Source: Acidobacteriaceae bacterium (lineage in GTDB: Bacteria > Acidobacteriota > Terriglobia > Terriglobales > Acidobacteriaceae). From it: a DNA stretch of 9,757 nt. The DNA lies in contig PLST01000598.1 of the NCBI GenBank assembly GCA_003164255.1, positions 1-9,757 on the forward strand. The letters are read 5' to 3'. Each line of letters begins with the position of its first letter. The first letter of the stretch is position 1. Below the pieces are notes generated by a model that saw nothing but the letters and a program-made list of their open reading frames with translations, was not told the DNA's origin and made no database searches. Positions 1 to 7,562 of the stretch are shown piece after piece. Both the position numbers and the translations under genes were made by a program.

Positions 1-105
1 GCCAATCCGGAACTTGGGTCCATTTAGCTTTTCACAGGTTTCGAATCGCTTTTCGACCGCTTTTACCGCAGTAGAAGGTGATTTTTCGTTCTGGACAATG
101 CGCAT
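1..105 (-). CDS. Unidentified protein, N-terminal 35 residues only (runs off left edge)
   Basis: On the minus strand an ATG at 105-103 opens a frame that stays open for 35 codons to the window edge. The peptide begins MRIVQNEKSPSTAVKAVEKR and is charged, with no signal peptide or membrane segment. The start lies 20 bp after the stop of the AhpD-like gene at 126-668, on the same strand, so it would be the next gene of the same operon. A weak GGGTGA lies 8 nt before the ATG. I do not recognise the family and 35 residues are too few to assign one. The frame is also open upstream of the ATG, so the start is uncertain. Its reality rests on the open frame, spacing and direction only. Confidence 0.4.
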   Translation of the reverse strand, partial: MRIVQNEKSPSTAVKAVEKRFETCEKLNGPKFRIG

Positions 106-125
106 AGAGCGATCACCCGGAGCGC

Positions 126-668
126 CTAAGGTTTGAAATATCCCTCTTCTGCCATACGTATGCCCATCTGCTTGTACATCCCTGGATCGCGCGGTTGCCA
201 AGTCGCCAGGCCGTCGACATAACGGTTGTACATGCAAAATGCAGCCGCGATCAGCACAGTGTCGTGAATATCGGCATCCGTCGCTCCGTGCTTTCTTGCA
301 GTCTCAACGAACTCCTTTGTGACGTTCTTGCCGTCAATCTGAACCTGTTCTGCGATGGCGAGGAGAGCTTTCAACTTGTCGGAAATCGGGGCAGTTCTGA
401 AATCCGCGCAAACCGCGTCCACGAGACTGGCGTTCCCACCGTTCAAGTGCGCTGCTGCCGCGCCATGGCTTGTCTGGCAGAAATAGCAGGTGTTGCGCGA
501 GGAAACGAAGGACGCAATGAGCTCGCGGTCGCGCGAACTGAATCCCTCGTTTCCTGAAGTATGCAACAACACATGCGCCAGTTCGCGCATGGGCCCGGCC
601 GTTTGAGGCCGAAATGCGAAGCCGGCCGTGATGCCGGGCAAGTTTTCAGGCAGATCAATGTGCGGCAT
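126..668 (-). CDS. AhpD-like / carboxymuconolactone decarboxylase-family protein (copy A)
   Basis: A 180-residue protein of the AhpD/CMD superfamily, likely a cytoplasmic thiol-dependent peroxidase or redox protein. The AhpD catalytic signature E-x11-C-x2-C-x3-H is complete at E49, C61, C64 and H68 (core CYFCQTSHG). In characterised AhpD these residues form the redox-active pair and its proton relay. A second conserved block near residues 135-155 (HDTVLIAAAFCMYNRYVDGL) is shared with the divergent paralogue at 6065-6637; the two are about 60% identical by eye. The start is well supported: GGAGG (complement of 676-680) lies 7 nt before the ATG, inside the last codons of the MFS gene. The upstream stop and this ATG are only 2 bp apart, which suggests translational coupling. 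It is the last complete gene of the operon. The fold is certain; the substrate (organic peroxide, lactone or other) is not. Confidence 0.9.
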   Translation of the reverse strand: MPHIDLPENLPGITAGFAFRPQTAGPMRELAHVLLHTSGNEGFSSRDRELIASFVSSRNTCYFCQTSHGAAAAHLNGGNASLVDAVCADFRTAPISDKLKALLAIAEQVQIDGKNVTKEFVETARKHGATDADIHDTVLIAAAFCMYNRYVDGLATWQPRDPGMYKQMGIRMAEEGYFKP

Positions 669-670
669 GG

Positions 671-1951
671 CTATTCCTCCAGAGAAAGTGGGTTGCGTGC
701 AGTGATTTCTTCCAGCTCCAATGCGGCGGGTTTGCGGTCGCTGCGCAGCAGCAGGCTGATCGCGGCTGCTGCAAATGCTACCACCGCGAGGCCAACGATA
801 AACCGCGGCTCATAGGAACCTGCACGGTCATACAGGTGCCCAATGACCACGGGCCCAGTGCCGCCCCCAATCGCATACGCGGTCCAGGTAAGTCCGTACA
901 GCACGGAGAAATGCTTGCGCCCGAAATAGCGTGCGAGCAAATAAGGCGCCACGTCCGCCTCACTGCCTAGGCCGATGCCCAGCAGTGCCGCACCCAAAAG
1001 CGCTACGGCGGTTGTGCTCGCGAACCCGAGAATCAATGTGCCGAGGGCGGCGAGCATGAGGATGAAAGTCTGCATGCGCTGCGGGGAGAACCGGTCGATC
1101 AGATAGCCAACACACAGGCGGCCGATGATCCCAGAGCCACCGCGCATTGAGAGCGCAAGAGCCGCGCTGTGTGCGGTGACTCCATGCTCGGTCAAGATTG
1201 TCGCCATGTTTGTAACGAGGCCATTCTCGCTGAAAGCGGAGAGCGCAGTGATCGCGGCCAGAACCCAGAACGCAACCTTGCCTAGAGCCGCGCCAACGGT
1301 GACTCCGGATGCGGGGATTGGATCTCCATAGACGGCATCGGCAGTCCGGTTGCGCACGAGCAGAGCTGTCAAGGGAAAGCCAAGCAGCGCGATGCCCCCC
1401 AGCAAGAGATAGGCGCTTCGCCATCCATGATGCTCGATGGTCCATTGCGTCGCCGGAGGTATGAGGATGGAGCCGATACCACTGCCGGTCAGGATCAGCG
1501 CGAGCGCAAAGCCTCTGCGCTTGTGAAACCAGGTGAGCATTGTGCGCGTATAGGCAAACTGCGCAGTCCCATTCGCAACCAGCCCCAGCACAAAGAAGGT
1601 GAGATAGAATTGCGCGATATTGGGTCCGAGTCTGCTGAGCGATGCGAGCGCAAGAGCAAAGATCAGGATCGAAGGGAGGATGATGCGTCTCGGCGCAAAG
1701 CGATCGAGCAGCATCCCGATTCCCGGTGAGACGAAGGCGACCGTGATGGCCGCAAGGGCAAATGTTCCGCCAATCGCCTCGCGTCGCCAGCCGAATGCCG
1801 CGTGCAAGGGGCTCAGGAAGAGGCTGAATGTGTAGGGCACGATGGGAGCAAAGCTGGTCATCACTCCGACAAAAGCGGCAGCGGCGACACCCCATCCGGC
1901 ATAGTGGATCGAGCTCTCGTCGGCAGACCTGGGATTAAGGTGTTCTGTCAT
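671..1951 (-). CDS. Major facilitator superfamily transporter (monocarboxylate / oxalate-formate antiporter-like)
   Basis: A 426-residue inner-membrane protein with alternating hydrophobic segments fitting 12 transmembrane helices, the usual length for MFS carriers. After a polar N-terminus of about 17 residues the first helix begins near GWGVAAAAF. The central motif near residues 135-180 (YTRTMLTWFHKRRGFALAL, then GSGIGSILIPP and a GWRSAYLLLG block) resembles the MCT and oxalate/formate antiporter branch, which moves small organic acids. That subfamily link is by pattern only and the substrate is unknown. The gene lies 66 bp after the AhpD-like gene at 2018-2656 and 2 bp before the one at 126-668. 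The Shine-Dalgarno is poor: the purine-rich GGCGAGGG abuts the ATG, but no better start exists before the first helix. In this operon it could import the compound delivered by the outer-membrane receptor, or export a product. Confidence 0.9.
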   Translation of the reverse strand: MTEHLNPRSADESSIHYAGWGVAAAAFVGVMTSFAPIVPYTFSLFLSPLHAAFGWRREAIGGTFALAAITVAFVSPGIGMLLDRFAPRRIILPSILIFALALASLSRLGPNIAQFYLTFFVLGLVANGTAQFAYTRTMLTWFHKRRGFALALILTGSGIGSILIPPATQWTIEHHGWRSAYLLLGGIALLGFPLTALLVRNRTADAVYGDPIPASGVTVGAALGKVAFWVLAAITALSAFSENGLVTNMATILTEHGVTAHSAALALSMRGGSGIIGRLCVGYLIDRFSPQRMQTFILMLAALGTLILGFASTTAVALLGAALLGIGLGSEADVAPYLLARYFGRKHFSVLYGLTWTAYAIGGGTGPVVIGHLYDRAGSYEPRFIVGLAVVAFAAAAISLLLRSDRKPAALELEEITARNPLSLEE

Positions 1952-2017
1952 CCCTCGCCAGGTCCCGGTTGTGGATTGGCTTCGACCTCAGCAAGAAACA
2001 CGTGACGATCGTCGACG

Positions 2018-2656
2018 TTAGCCATGGCTCTTGACCTCATTCGCATAGACCGCGAGCAGATCCTGCGATGGCAGCCCGAACGCATTCACCACCCGATTGA
2101 AACAAGCGAACAGCGCGGTCAAGTGGATCGTCTCCGCAATTTGCAAATCGCTCCACCCGGCGGCACGCAACTCTTCGATATCGGCCGGCCGAATGGCCTG
2201 CGAATTCTCTGTGACCTTGCGGGCGAAGTCGAGCAATGCCCGCTGCGGCGGAGTAATCGCGTCCGAATCAAGACGGCACACCACGACAGCTTCAAGTGCT
2301 TCAGCCGAGCCGCCGTGGGCGCGAAAAGAGAGGCCGTGACTGTCTGTGCAGTAGGCGCAATTGTTTTGCGCGGACACGAATGCCGAGACCATCTCCTTAT
2401 GGCGTCGGTCGAGCGCGCCATCCGCAAATAGCATTGACTGCGCAAGCCCCATCATGTGCTCCAGCAGAGGTGGATGGGTTGCGAAGCACTTAAGTATGCC
2501 GGGGACCTGCGGACGGCCGAAGTCGTTACGGAATTGCGCGTAAAGACGCGCGACTTCATGCGATGCAGTTTGCTCGGTAATCACAGAGAGATTCGCGGCC
2601 TCTATCGGCCGCGATGCACCGCTCTCCGCAAGTATCTGATGCTCGGGCGTCGTCAT
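2018..2656 (-). CDS. AhpD-like peroxidase-related enzyme (copy B)
   Basis: A 212-residue AhpD/CMD-superfamily protein resembling the 'uncharacterized peroxidase-related enzyme' group. The redox signature E-x11-C-x2-C-x3-H is intact at E88, C100, C103 and H107 (core NNCAYCTDSHG). A C-terminal FACFNRVVNAFG block is typical of that group. It is clearly more diverged than the other two copies in this window: the N-terminal half differs and is about 40 residues longer before the motif, so it is not a recent duplicate. Its ATG is 5 bp after the receptor stop codon, and a GGAG about 11 nt upstream lies inside the receptor's coding end, so it is probably translationally coupled to the receptor. It is predicted to be cytoplasmic because there is no signal peptide. 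The family is secure; the substrate is unknown. Confidence 0.9.
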   Translation of the reverse strand: MTTPEHQILAESGASRPIEAANLSVITEQTASHEVARLYAQFRNDFGRPQVPGILKCFATHPPLLEHMMGLAQSMLFADGALDRRHKEMVSAFVSAQNNCAYCTDSHGLSFRAHGGSAEALEAVVVCRLDSDAITPPQRALLDFARKVTENSQAIRPADIEELRAAGWSDLQIAETIHLTALFACFNRVVNAFGLPSQDLLAVYANEVKSHG

Positions 2657-2661
2657 TGGCT

Positions 2662-5600
2662 CTAGAACTCCAGGCGCGTCGCGAATTGGAAGGCACGAGG
2701 GCCGCCCGACCCGAAGAAGCCCCCGGCCACGCTCGCCGCAGAGAAAAAATTGGTTTGAACCGGAGTACCCGCCTGGTAGGGGCCTATGGAAATGTTGCGC
2801 CCGGAGAAGTTCGTATTGTAGTTGCCACGTATGTTGACCTGGTTGGCAAGGTTGAACCCCTCACCGATCAGGCCGAGCGAGAGGTGGTCACCAAACTTGA
2901 ACTGCTTGCGCAGCCGCAGATCGAAGGAACTGAATGGACTGGAGAAGTTGATGTGCGCCGGGACGACGTCAATTGGACCTCCGGCCTGGCAAGGGTATGC
3001 GCCCGGGCATGCGGGCAATGCATTCCACTTGGCGATCAGGACATTTAACTGATCGCTATTTTTTACCTCGCGGCCAAGCGCATTGCGCGGCAGCAGTGGA
3101 AGGCGCGCGCCGCTGGCCCCGTTGACTGCGGTGCTGGGCAGATATGTGTCAGCGGGAACACCCGAGCCGAACGTATAGATGGGCGCAATGGAGAATCCGT
3201 ACGGGAGCTGAGCCTCTCCGTAGAAAGTCAGGCGTTGGTGTTCATCTGTAAGCGCGTAGCCTTTTTCCTTGCGCAGGCCCGTTGTGCCCTCGGCAAGATT
3301 CACCTGTTCGTCGGCATTATTATTTGTGAGCTGATCGTCGTCAGAGTAGTCAAACGTCTTTGACAGCGTGTAGCTGACGTTGTATTGGTATCCGATTTTG
3401 CCAAGCTTAGACTCGCGATGCGCGAGGCTGGCCAGAAGTCCGTCGTACCAGCTCTTGGCGCCCGAAGTGATCAGCGTGATGTTGTCGGAGATCGCAGTGA
3501 CCGGGTCGGAAATCGTGCAGGGAACATTGTCGCCGGGGCAACTGATGTCCGGCGAGGTGGAGTTAGTGGTGCGGAGCAGGCTGCCAATCAACTGACGCTC
3601 TGCGAAAACATGAAGCCCGTCTGCGCTCATCAACCATTTGCCGCCAGCCTCCTGTTGAAGACCGAAGGAGAATTGCTGAACGAGAGGATGGTGCGAATCC
3701 GGGCCCATCGCAATGATGCCAACGCCACCCGTCTGGCTGGGGCCGCTGAACGCGTTGGCGATGGTCGGGCTTCCCGGAGCGAACATGGCTCCGGGCGCAA
3801 AGCACAAGTCGAGACTGGGCGGCGCCGGCACTCCCGGAAGCACACAACTGGAGCCTGCATATTGTGTAACAGCGAGGGCGCGATCATTCTGCACGCGCTC
3901 CTCGGCGCCAGTCTCGAGAATGATGCGGTCATAATAGATTCCATAGCCGCCGCGAATTGCCGTCTTTCCATGACCGAATGGATCCCAAGTGAAGCCAACG
4001 CGGGGGCCAAAGTCCTTGGTGTCGGGGTTCTTCTTCAGATCGATGACGTTGGCCATCCAGACGCACGGCTGGCTTGGTATGCTGGTCAAATTCGGGCATG
4101 GATTATGGTCGCTGCTGGTTCCCGTCAAATCGGAGTCGTATTCCCAGCGCAGGCCGAGATTGAACGTCAAGTTGGGAAGTGCGCGCCAGTCATCTTGCGC
4201 GAAAAATGCCAGGTACGTATCGCCCACTTGCGGAATTGGAACAGGAACCACCGGTGCGGTGCTGTGAATGCCGACGGCAACCGGGATGTCGAGATCGTTA
4301 ATCACTCCATCGCCGTTCAAATCGGCAAAGCCAAAGTCAGAGACCAGAATCTCGGTTCCGTTTCCAAACGGATTGATAATGCCATGCGCGGTATAGTGCT
4401 GAAACTCTCCGCCAACTCGAAGCGCATGATTCCCGAATGCCAGGGCCAGGCTGTCGCGCACCTGGGAGCGATTTAGAAACGTACTCTGCGGCAAATTGAA
4501 GTTAGCGCCGTCAGCGAGGTCGGGAAAGATCAACTCGCTTCCGAGGTTCAAGGACGGATCTGTCAGCGAAGCGTCCTGCGGAAATGGTGGAATGTTGTTA
4601 AAGAAGTTGTCGAAATGATACGACAATTCATTGGTGCGGCTCGGGCTGAAGACACTCGTCCATGCGGCCTCAATCGAATTAAACCGATTCAGGGCGTTTT
4701 GCCGTTCCGCCGCCGTACTGAGCGGCGTAGTCGACGAGGCGGTGGCTTGCGCCGTATCCGTGGAGCGATTGAAGCTGTATCGTCCGCTCAGGGTATTGGC
4801 GTCATTCAAATGGTAGTCAACACGATTGGAGAGAAGAAAATCGCGAAGTGGCGTTGCGGCTGCGGTGTGACTAATGGTGTCTGTCGTAAAGTTGCGCGTG
4901 CCGGTTTGAATGTTCGCGTTCTGGTCGCGGAATTCAGCGGAGGAAAACCACCAGAACTTGTCTTTCTGGATAGGCCCTCCAAAGGACCCTCCGTACTGTT
5001 CCCGATCGAATGGAGGTTTTGCCTGGCCAGCGTCGAAAGTTGCCGGAAGCGCCTGCAAATTGCGATTCCTTTCAAACATGAAGGCCGATCCATGAAACGC
5101 ATTGGTTCCGGATCGCGTAATGATGTTGATGATGCTGTTGCCCGAGCGGCCGACCTCCGCGGTGAAGCGTGCCGTAGCAATTTGAAATTCGCCGATTGAA
5201 TCTTCCGGCAAGTTTGACAGAGTTCCACCGACAACTTCGTCGTTGTTGTCGCCACCGTCAATCGTGACATTGCCGCCGCGGCCAAAGCCGCCGGCAGAGC
5301 TCACCTCCAGCGTGTTGGTTTTTGTGGGGTCAAAGGTCGGCGCCGGCCGATTGCCGGGGAGGAGATAGGCGAGTTCCAGAAAATTCCTGCCATTCAGTGG
5401 AATATTCTCAATGGTCGCCGAGGTGATCTGCCCTTGCAGCATTGACTGTGTCAAATCGACACTGGTGCTGGTTGCATTCACGTCCACGGTGCTCGTCTGG
5501 GCTGCCAGATTGAATGTTGTGTCGAGTGTGACCGCTTTCCCCGCATTGATCTGGACGCTCGCGTAACGAACATCCGAGAAGCCATTGGCGCCCAATACAA

Positions 5601-5835
5601 CCGTGTAGCTGCCGGGCGCCAGGTCGGGAATTGTGAATGAACCGTCGGAGTTAGAGGCGCTAACCCGCGTCGTCCCCCTCTGGTCGTCGGTAATCGTGAT
5701 GCGCGCGCCCTTTACTACTCGCCCGTTAGGGTCTTTGACAATTCCGTCAATCGATCCGGTTGGAACTTGGCTGTGCACCGAAAGAGCAAGTGCAAGCGAG
5801 CACAGAACTAGGGAGAAGCATGACTTGATATGCAC
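2662..5835 (-). CDS. Oar-like TonB-dependent outer-membrane receptor
   Basis: A 1,057-residue outer-membrane protein. Residues 1 to about 23 form a signal peptide (MHIKSCFSLVLCSLALALS, then VHSQ). About 26-110 form a carboxypeptidase-regulatory-like beta-sandwich (GSIDGIVKDPNGRVVKGA, then GSFTIPDLAPGSYTV). About 120-250 form the plug (NIPLNGRNFLELAYLLPG; later TIDGGDNNDEVVGGTLSNLP and IINIITRSGTNAFHGS). The rest is beta-barrel, ending in aromatic Phe (ATRLEF) as outer-membrane proteins do. This is the layout of Oar-type receptors, abundant in Acidobacteriota and mostly of unknown ligand. A calcium-loop-like motif is at residues 505-516. The start is GTG, with GGAGGT exactly 6 nt upstream (complement of 5842-5847). 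It is the first gene of the minus-strand operon; the AhpD-like gene follows after 5 bp. It is expected to import the operon's substrate, or possibly to act in surface organisation as proposed for Oar. Confidence 0.93.
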   Translation of the reverse strand: MHIKSCFSLVLCSLALALSVHSQVPTGSIDGIVKDPNGRVVKGARITITDDQRGTTRVSASNSDGSFTIPDLAPGSYTVVLGANGFSDVRYASVQINAGKAVTLDTTFNLAAQTSTVDVNATSTSVDLTQSMLQGQITSATIENIPLNGRNFLELAYLLPGNRPAPTFDPTKTNTLEVSSAGGFGRGGNVTIDGGDNNDEVVGGTLSNLPEDSIGEFQIATARFTAEVGRSGNSIINIITRSGTNAFHGSAFMFERNRNLQALPATFDAGQAKPPFDREQYGGSFGGPIQKDKFWWFSSAEFRDQNANIQTGTRNFTTDTISHTAAATPLRDFLLSNRVDYHLNDANTLSGRYSFNRSTDTAQATASSTTPLSTAAERQNALNRFNSIEAAWTSVFSPSRTNELSYHFDNFFNNIPPFPQDASLTDPSLNLGSELIFPDLADGANFNLPQSTFLNRSQVRDSLALAFGNHALRVGGEFQHYTAHGIINPFGNGTEILVSDFGFADLNGDGVINDLDIPVAVGIHSTAPVVPVPIPQVGDTYLAFFAQDDWRALPNLTFNLGLRWEYDSDLTGTSSDHNPCPNLTSIPSQPCVWMANVIDLKKNPDTKDFGPRVGFTWDPFGHGKTAIRGGYGIYYDRIILETGAEERVQNDRALAVTQYAGSSCVLPGVPAPPSLDLCFAPGAMFAPGSPTIANAFSGPSQTGGVGIIAMGPDSHHPLVQQFSFGLQQEAGGKWLMSADGLHVFAERQLIGSLLRTTNSTSPDISCPGDNVPCTISDPVTAISDNITLITSGAKSWYDGLLASLAHRESKLGKIGYQYNVSYTLSKTFDYSDDDQLTNNNADEQVNLAEGTTGLRKEKGYALTDEHQRLTFYGEAQLPYGFSIAPIYTFGSGVPADTYLPSTAVNGASGARLPLLPRNALGREVKNSDQLNVLIAKWNALPACPGAYPCQAGGPIDVVPAHINFSSPFSSFDLRLRKQFKFGDHLSLGLIGEGFNLANQVNIRGNYNTNFSGRNISIGPYQAGTPVQTNFFSAASVAGGFFGSGGPRAFQFATRLEF

Positions 5836-6064
5836 CAGTGGACCTCCGAGATACCAGTAGTTTGTCCGCTAAGAAAAGGTTGGGTTGGCGTCGCGGCCTT
5901 TGCGAAGCTGTCAGGACATGCAAATGCTACGCACCTGCGCATTATTCGTCTTCAAACCTTCGATGGAGAAATGCCTCAACCTATCGCTTCCGGCGCACAC
6001 GGTGTATGCTTCATTTTGTTGCGCAGAATGCGAGCAATTGTCAGCACGATGCAGGAGAACAGTG
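5836..6064. promoter_or_regulatory. Divergent intergenic region between the receptor operon and the third AhpD-like gene
   Basis: This 229-bp non-coding stretch separates the minus-strand operon (start 5835) from the plus-strand AhpD-like gene (start 6065). It must hold the promoter for the plus-strand gene and probably the operon promoter. I could not place a convincing -35/-10 pair on either strand. A short ACAC-G-GTGT inverted repeat near 5997-6006 and a TATGCT at 6005-6010 are the only weak candidates. The plus frame is open from 5885 through this region but reads as non-family sequence. No regulator gene is adjacent, so any shared control would come from elsewhere. Confidence 0.5.
5842..5847 (-). 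promoter_or_regulatory. Ribosome binding site that fixes the GTG start of the Oar-like receptor
   Basis: On the minus strand this is a complete GGAGGT, 6 nt before the GTG at 5835-5833. No ATG precedes the signal peptide at a suitable distance, so the GTG start is well supported. Confidence 0.8.
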
Positions 6065-6637
6065 ATGCCTCATATCAATTTGCCGGAAGGACTGCAGGGA
6101 ATCCGGAGCGCAATGGCGTTTCGCCCCGAAATCGCCAAGCCTCTTAACGAACTCGCCGAGGCACTCCTGCACGCACCAAATTCATTGCCGCAGGGCGACC
6201 GCGAACTGATCGCGACCTACGTCTCATATCTCAATGATTGCTACTTCTGCCAAACCGTTCACGGCTCCATCGCGGCCGCCTGCCTCAACGACGACCATGA
6301 TCTTGTGAAGCGAGTCAAGGCCGACTTCCGCGCTTCTGAAATTTCCGACAAGCTGAAGGCCCTGCTGGTGATTGCGGCAAAGGTACAAAAAAGTGGCAAG
6401 AACGTGACGACTGCCGACGTGGAGGCTGCGCGTGCGCAGGGCGCAACCGACCTGGAAATCCACGATACAGTACTCATCGCCGCGGCATTCTGCATGTACA
6501 ACCGCTACGTGGATGGTCTGGACACCTGGCAACCCCACGATGAAGCACTCTACCGCGAGCGCGGCAAGAAGACAGCCCGTGAAGGCTACGTGAGCATGAG
6601 CCGTGAGTATCTCCCCGGCGGCATAGATAAGGCTTGA
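6065..6637 (+). CDS. AhpD-like / carboxymuconolactone decarboxylase-family protein (copy C, divergent)
   Basis: A 190-residue paralogue of the protein at 126-668. Both begin MPHI(D/N)LPE and share the central and C-terminal blocks (ISDKLKALL, GKNVT, HDTVLIAAAFCMYNRYVDGL, TWQP), at about 60% identity by eye. The AhpD signature E-x11-C-x2-C-x3-H is complete at E47, C59, C62 and H66. The C-terminus is about a dozen residues longer, ending YLPGGIDKA. I chose the ATG at 6065 over the upstream in-frame ATG at 5885: AGGAG (6053-6057) lies 7 nt before 6065, and the paralogue's N-terminus aligns exactly there. The extra 60 residues of the longer frame are Cys-rich and unlike the family. It is predicted to be a cytoplasmic thiol redox protein, transcribed away from the receptor operon and perhaps expressed under related conditions. 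Confidence 0.9.
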   Translation: MPHINLPEGLQGIRSAMAFRPEIAKPLNELAEALLHAPNSLPQGDRELIATYVSYLNDCYFCQTVHGSIAAACLNDDHDLVKRVKADFRASEISDKLKALLVIAAKVQKSGKNVTTADVEAARAQGATDLEIHDTVLIAAAFCMYNRYVDGLDTWQPHDEALYRERGKKTAREGYVSMSREYLPGGIDKA

Positions 6638-6709
6638 ACATTAGCTCGAGCGCGTGCCTTCTTTGCTGCGCCGTGAGGCCTTTATTCACTCTTTGTTCTT
6701 ACGCGTGAA

Positions 6710-7390
6710 CTAGCGGCCAACCACCTCGACGAGCTGACTATCCGGGATCGTCCTGGCAACCGATCCTTTCTGGGTGAACTTGCTCGCTGCGTTGTCCCAG
6801 TGCAAGTCGGTGATGTGGAAGTCGCCCTTCTCGTACGCGTATGTCTTGCCGTCGTCGTTGTAGAGGGTGAAGTCTCCATCAGCGCCGGGGTAGACCTTGA
6901 TCTTTTCCAGATACTGCTTCTGCTCCGTGGTTAGAATCGGCTTGCCGAGTGGAATGATGGAGCCGGCACGAACGAAGAGCGGAACCGTATCGATAGGCTC
7001 GCTGGCGGTGATTGTCTGGCCGCCTTTGTAGCGTTCATTTGTCCAGTAGTTGTACCAGTCGGCCCCGCTGGGCAAACAGACGGTGCGGCTGGTCGCTCCC
7101 TGGTCCGTCACCGAGGCTACGACGAGCGCGGGCCCAGACAAGTACTGATCGCCGATTGCGGCGACATTGGGGTCGCCAGGAAAATCCATGAAGAGCGCAC
7201 ACATGTACGGTGCTCCGGTTTGGTTGGTCGAATAGGCAAGTGAATAGAGGAAGAGGGGATATACGTTGTAGTCGCGGAAGCCGGAGCCGACAAAGAAGTC
7301 GTCCTTTGCCGGGTCGATGTTTCGCGAAGTGGACGCGACTCTGAACAGTCCCGTTTTTGAGCCAAGCTGACGCGGCGAGCAGTTTTTGTC
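6710..7390 (-). pseudogene. Truncated glycoside hydrolase family 31 gene (C-terminal remnant)
   Basis: An open frame of 226 codons reads as the C-terminal part of a GH31 alpha-glucosidase/alpha-xylosidase-type enzyme. It holds the last part of the (beta/alpha)8 barrel (FRDYNVYPLFLYSLAYS, then TGAPYMCALFMDFPGD). Next is the beta-sandwich (GDQYLSGPALVVASVT, DWYNYWTNERYKGG, VPLFVRAGSIIPLG). It ends in a DUF5110-like domain (KVYPGADGDFTLYNDDGKTY). Homology begins about 60 residues upstream of the only ATG (7204-7202), which falls inside a conserved block and is not a plausible start. The frame ends upstream at an in-frame TAA (7393-7391), and no GH31 sequence is visible beyond it. Full-length GH31 proteins are usually 600-900 residues. 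The catalytic nucleophile and acid/base aspartates lie in the missing part, so the product would be inactive. It is convergent with the gene at 6065-6637. Confidence 0.8.
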
Positions 7391-7508
7391 TTATGTAGTT
7401 TGTCGCCTGCTTGGAGGGAAGCGCTAGCGGCTCCGAGAACGCACCATAGGAGTCGATCTCATTAAGCGCCCTGCCGGTTATGCAGCTGGGGATGATCTTG
7501 TCGTTCGG

Positions 7509-7530
7509 GTGCGGGCCGGAAGATCCGCAC
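7509..7530. repeat. 6-bp inverted repeat, 10-nt loop
   Basis: GTGCGG at 7509-7514 is matched by CCGCAC at 7525-7530, with the loop GCCGGAAGAT between. It is a short perfect stem in a GC-rich non-coding region, so chance occurrence is possible. Confidence 0.4.
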
Positions 7531-7562
7531 CACTCAGATGACTGGGCCTCAAGCGAATGTTT

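Noticed and set aside
960..1895. 311-codon minus-strand frame inside the MFS gene
   Set aside because: It overlaps the transporter in another frame and its translation is Cys/Arg/His-rich, as expected of a shadow frame.
2004..2013. Palindrome GACGATCGTC in the 66-bp gap before the MFS gene
   Set aside because: It is only 10 bp with no loop, next to a stop codon in a GC-rich context; too short to call an operator or terminator.
3385..4476. 363-codon open frame on the plus strand
   Set aside because: It lies wholly antisense to the well-supported Oar-like receptor, and its translation is Arg/Ala-rich with no family pattern: a codon-bias shadow.
5885..6064. 60-residue N-terminal extension of the divergent AhpD-like protein
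   Set aside because: The extension has no homology to the paralogue, whereas the ATG at 6065 has a well-placed ribosome site and aligns with the paralogue's first residue.
6638..6709. Possible bidirectional terminator between the convergent AhpD-like gene and GH31 remnant
   Set aside because: I found no stem of useful length followed by a T-run on either strand.
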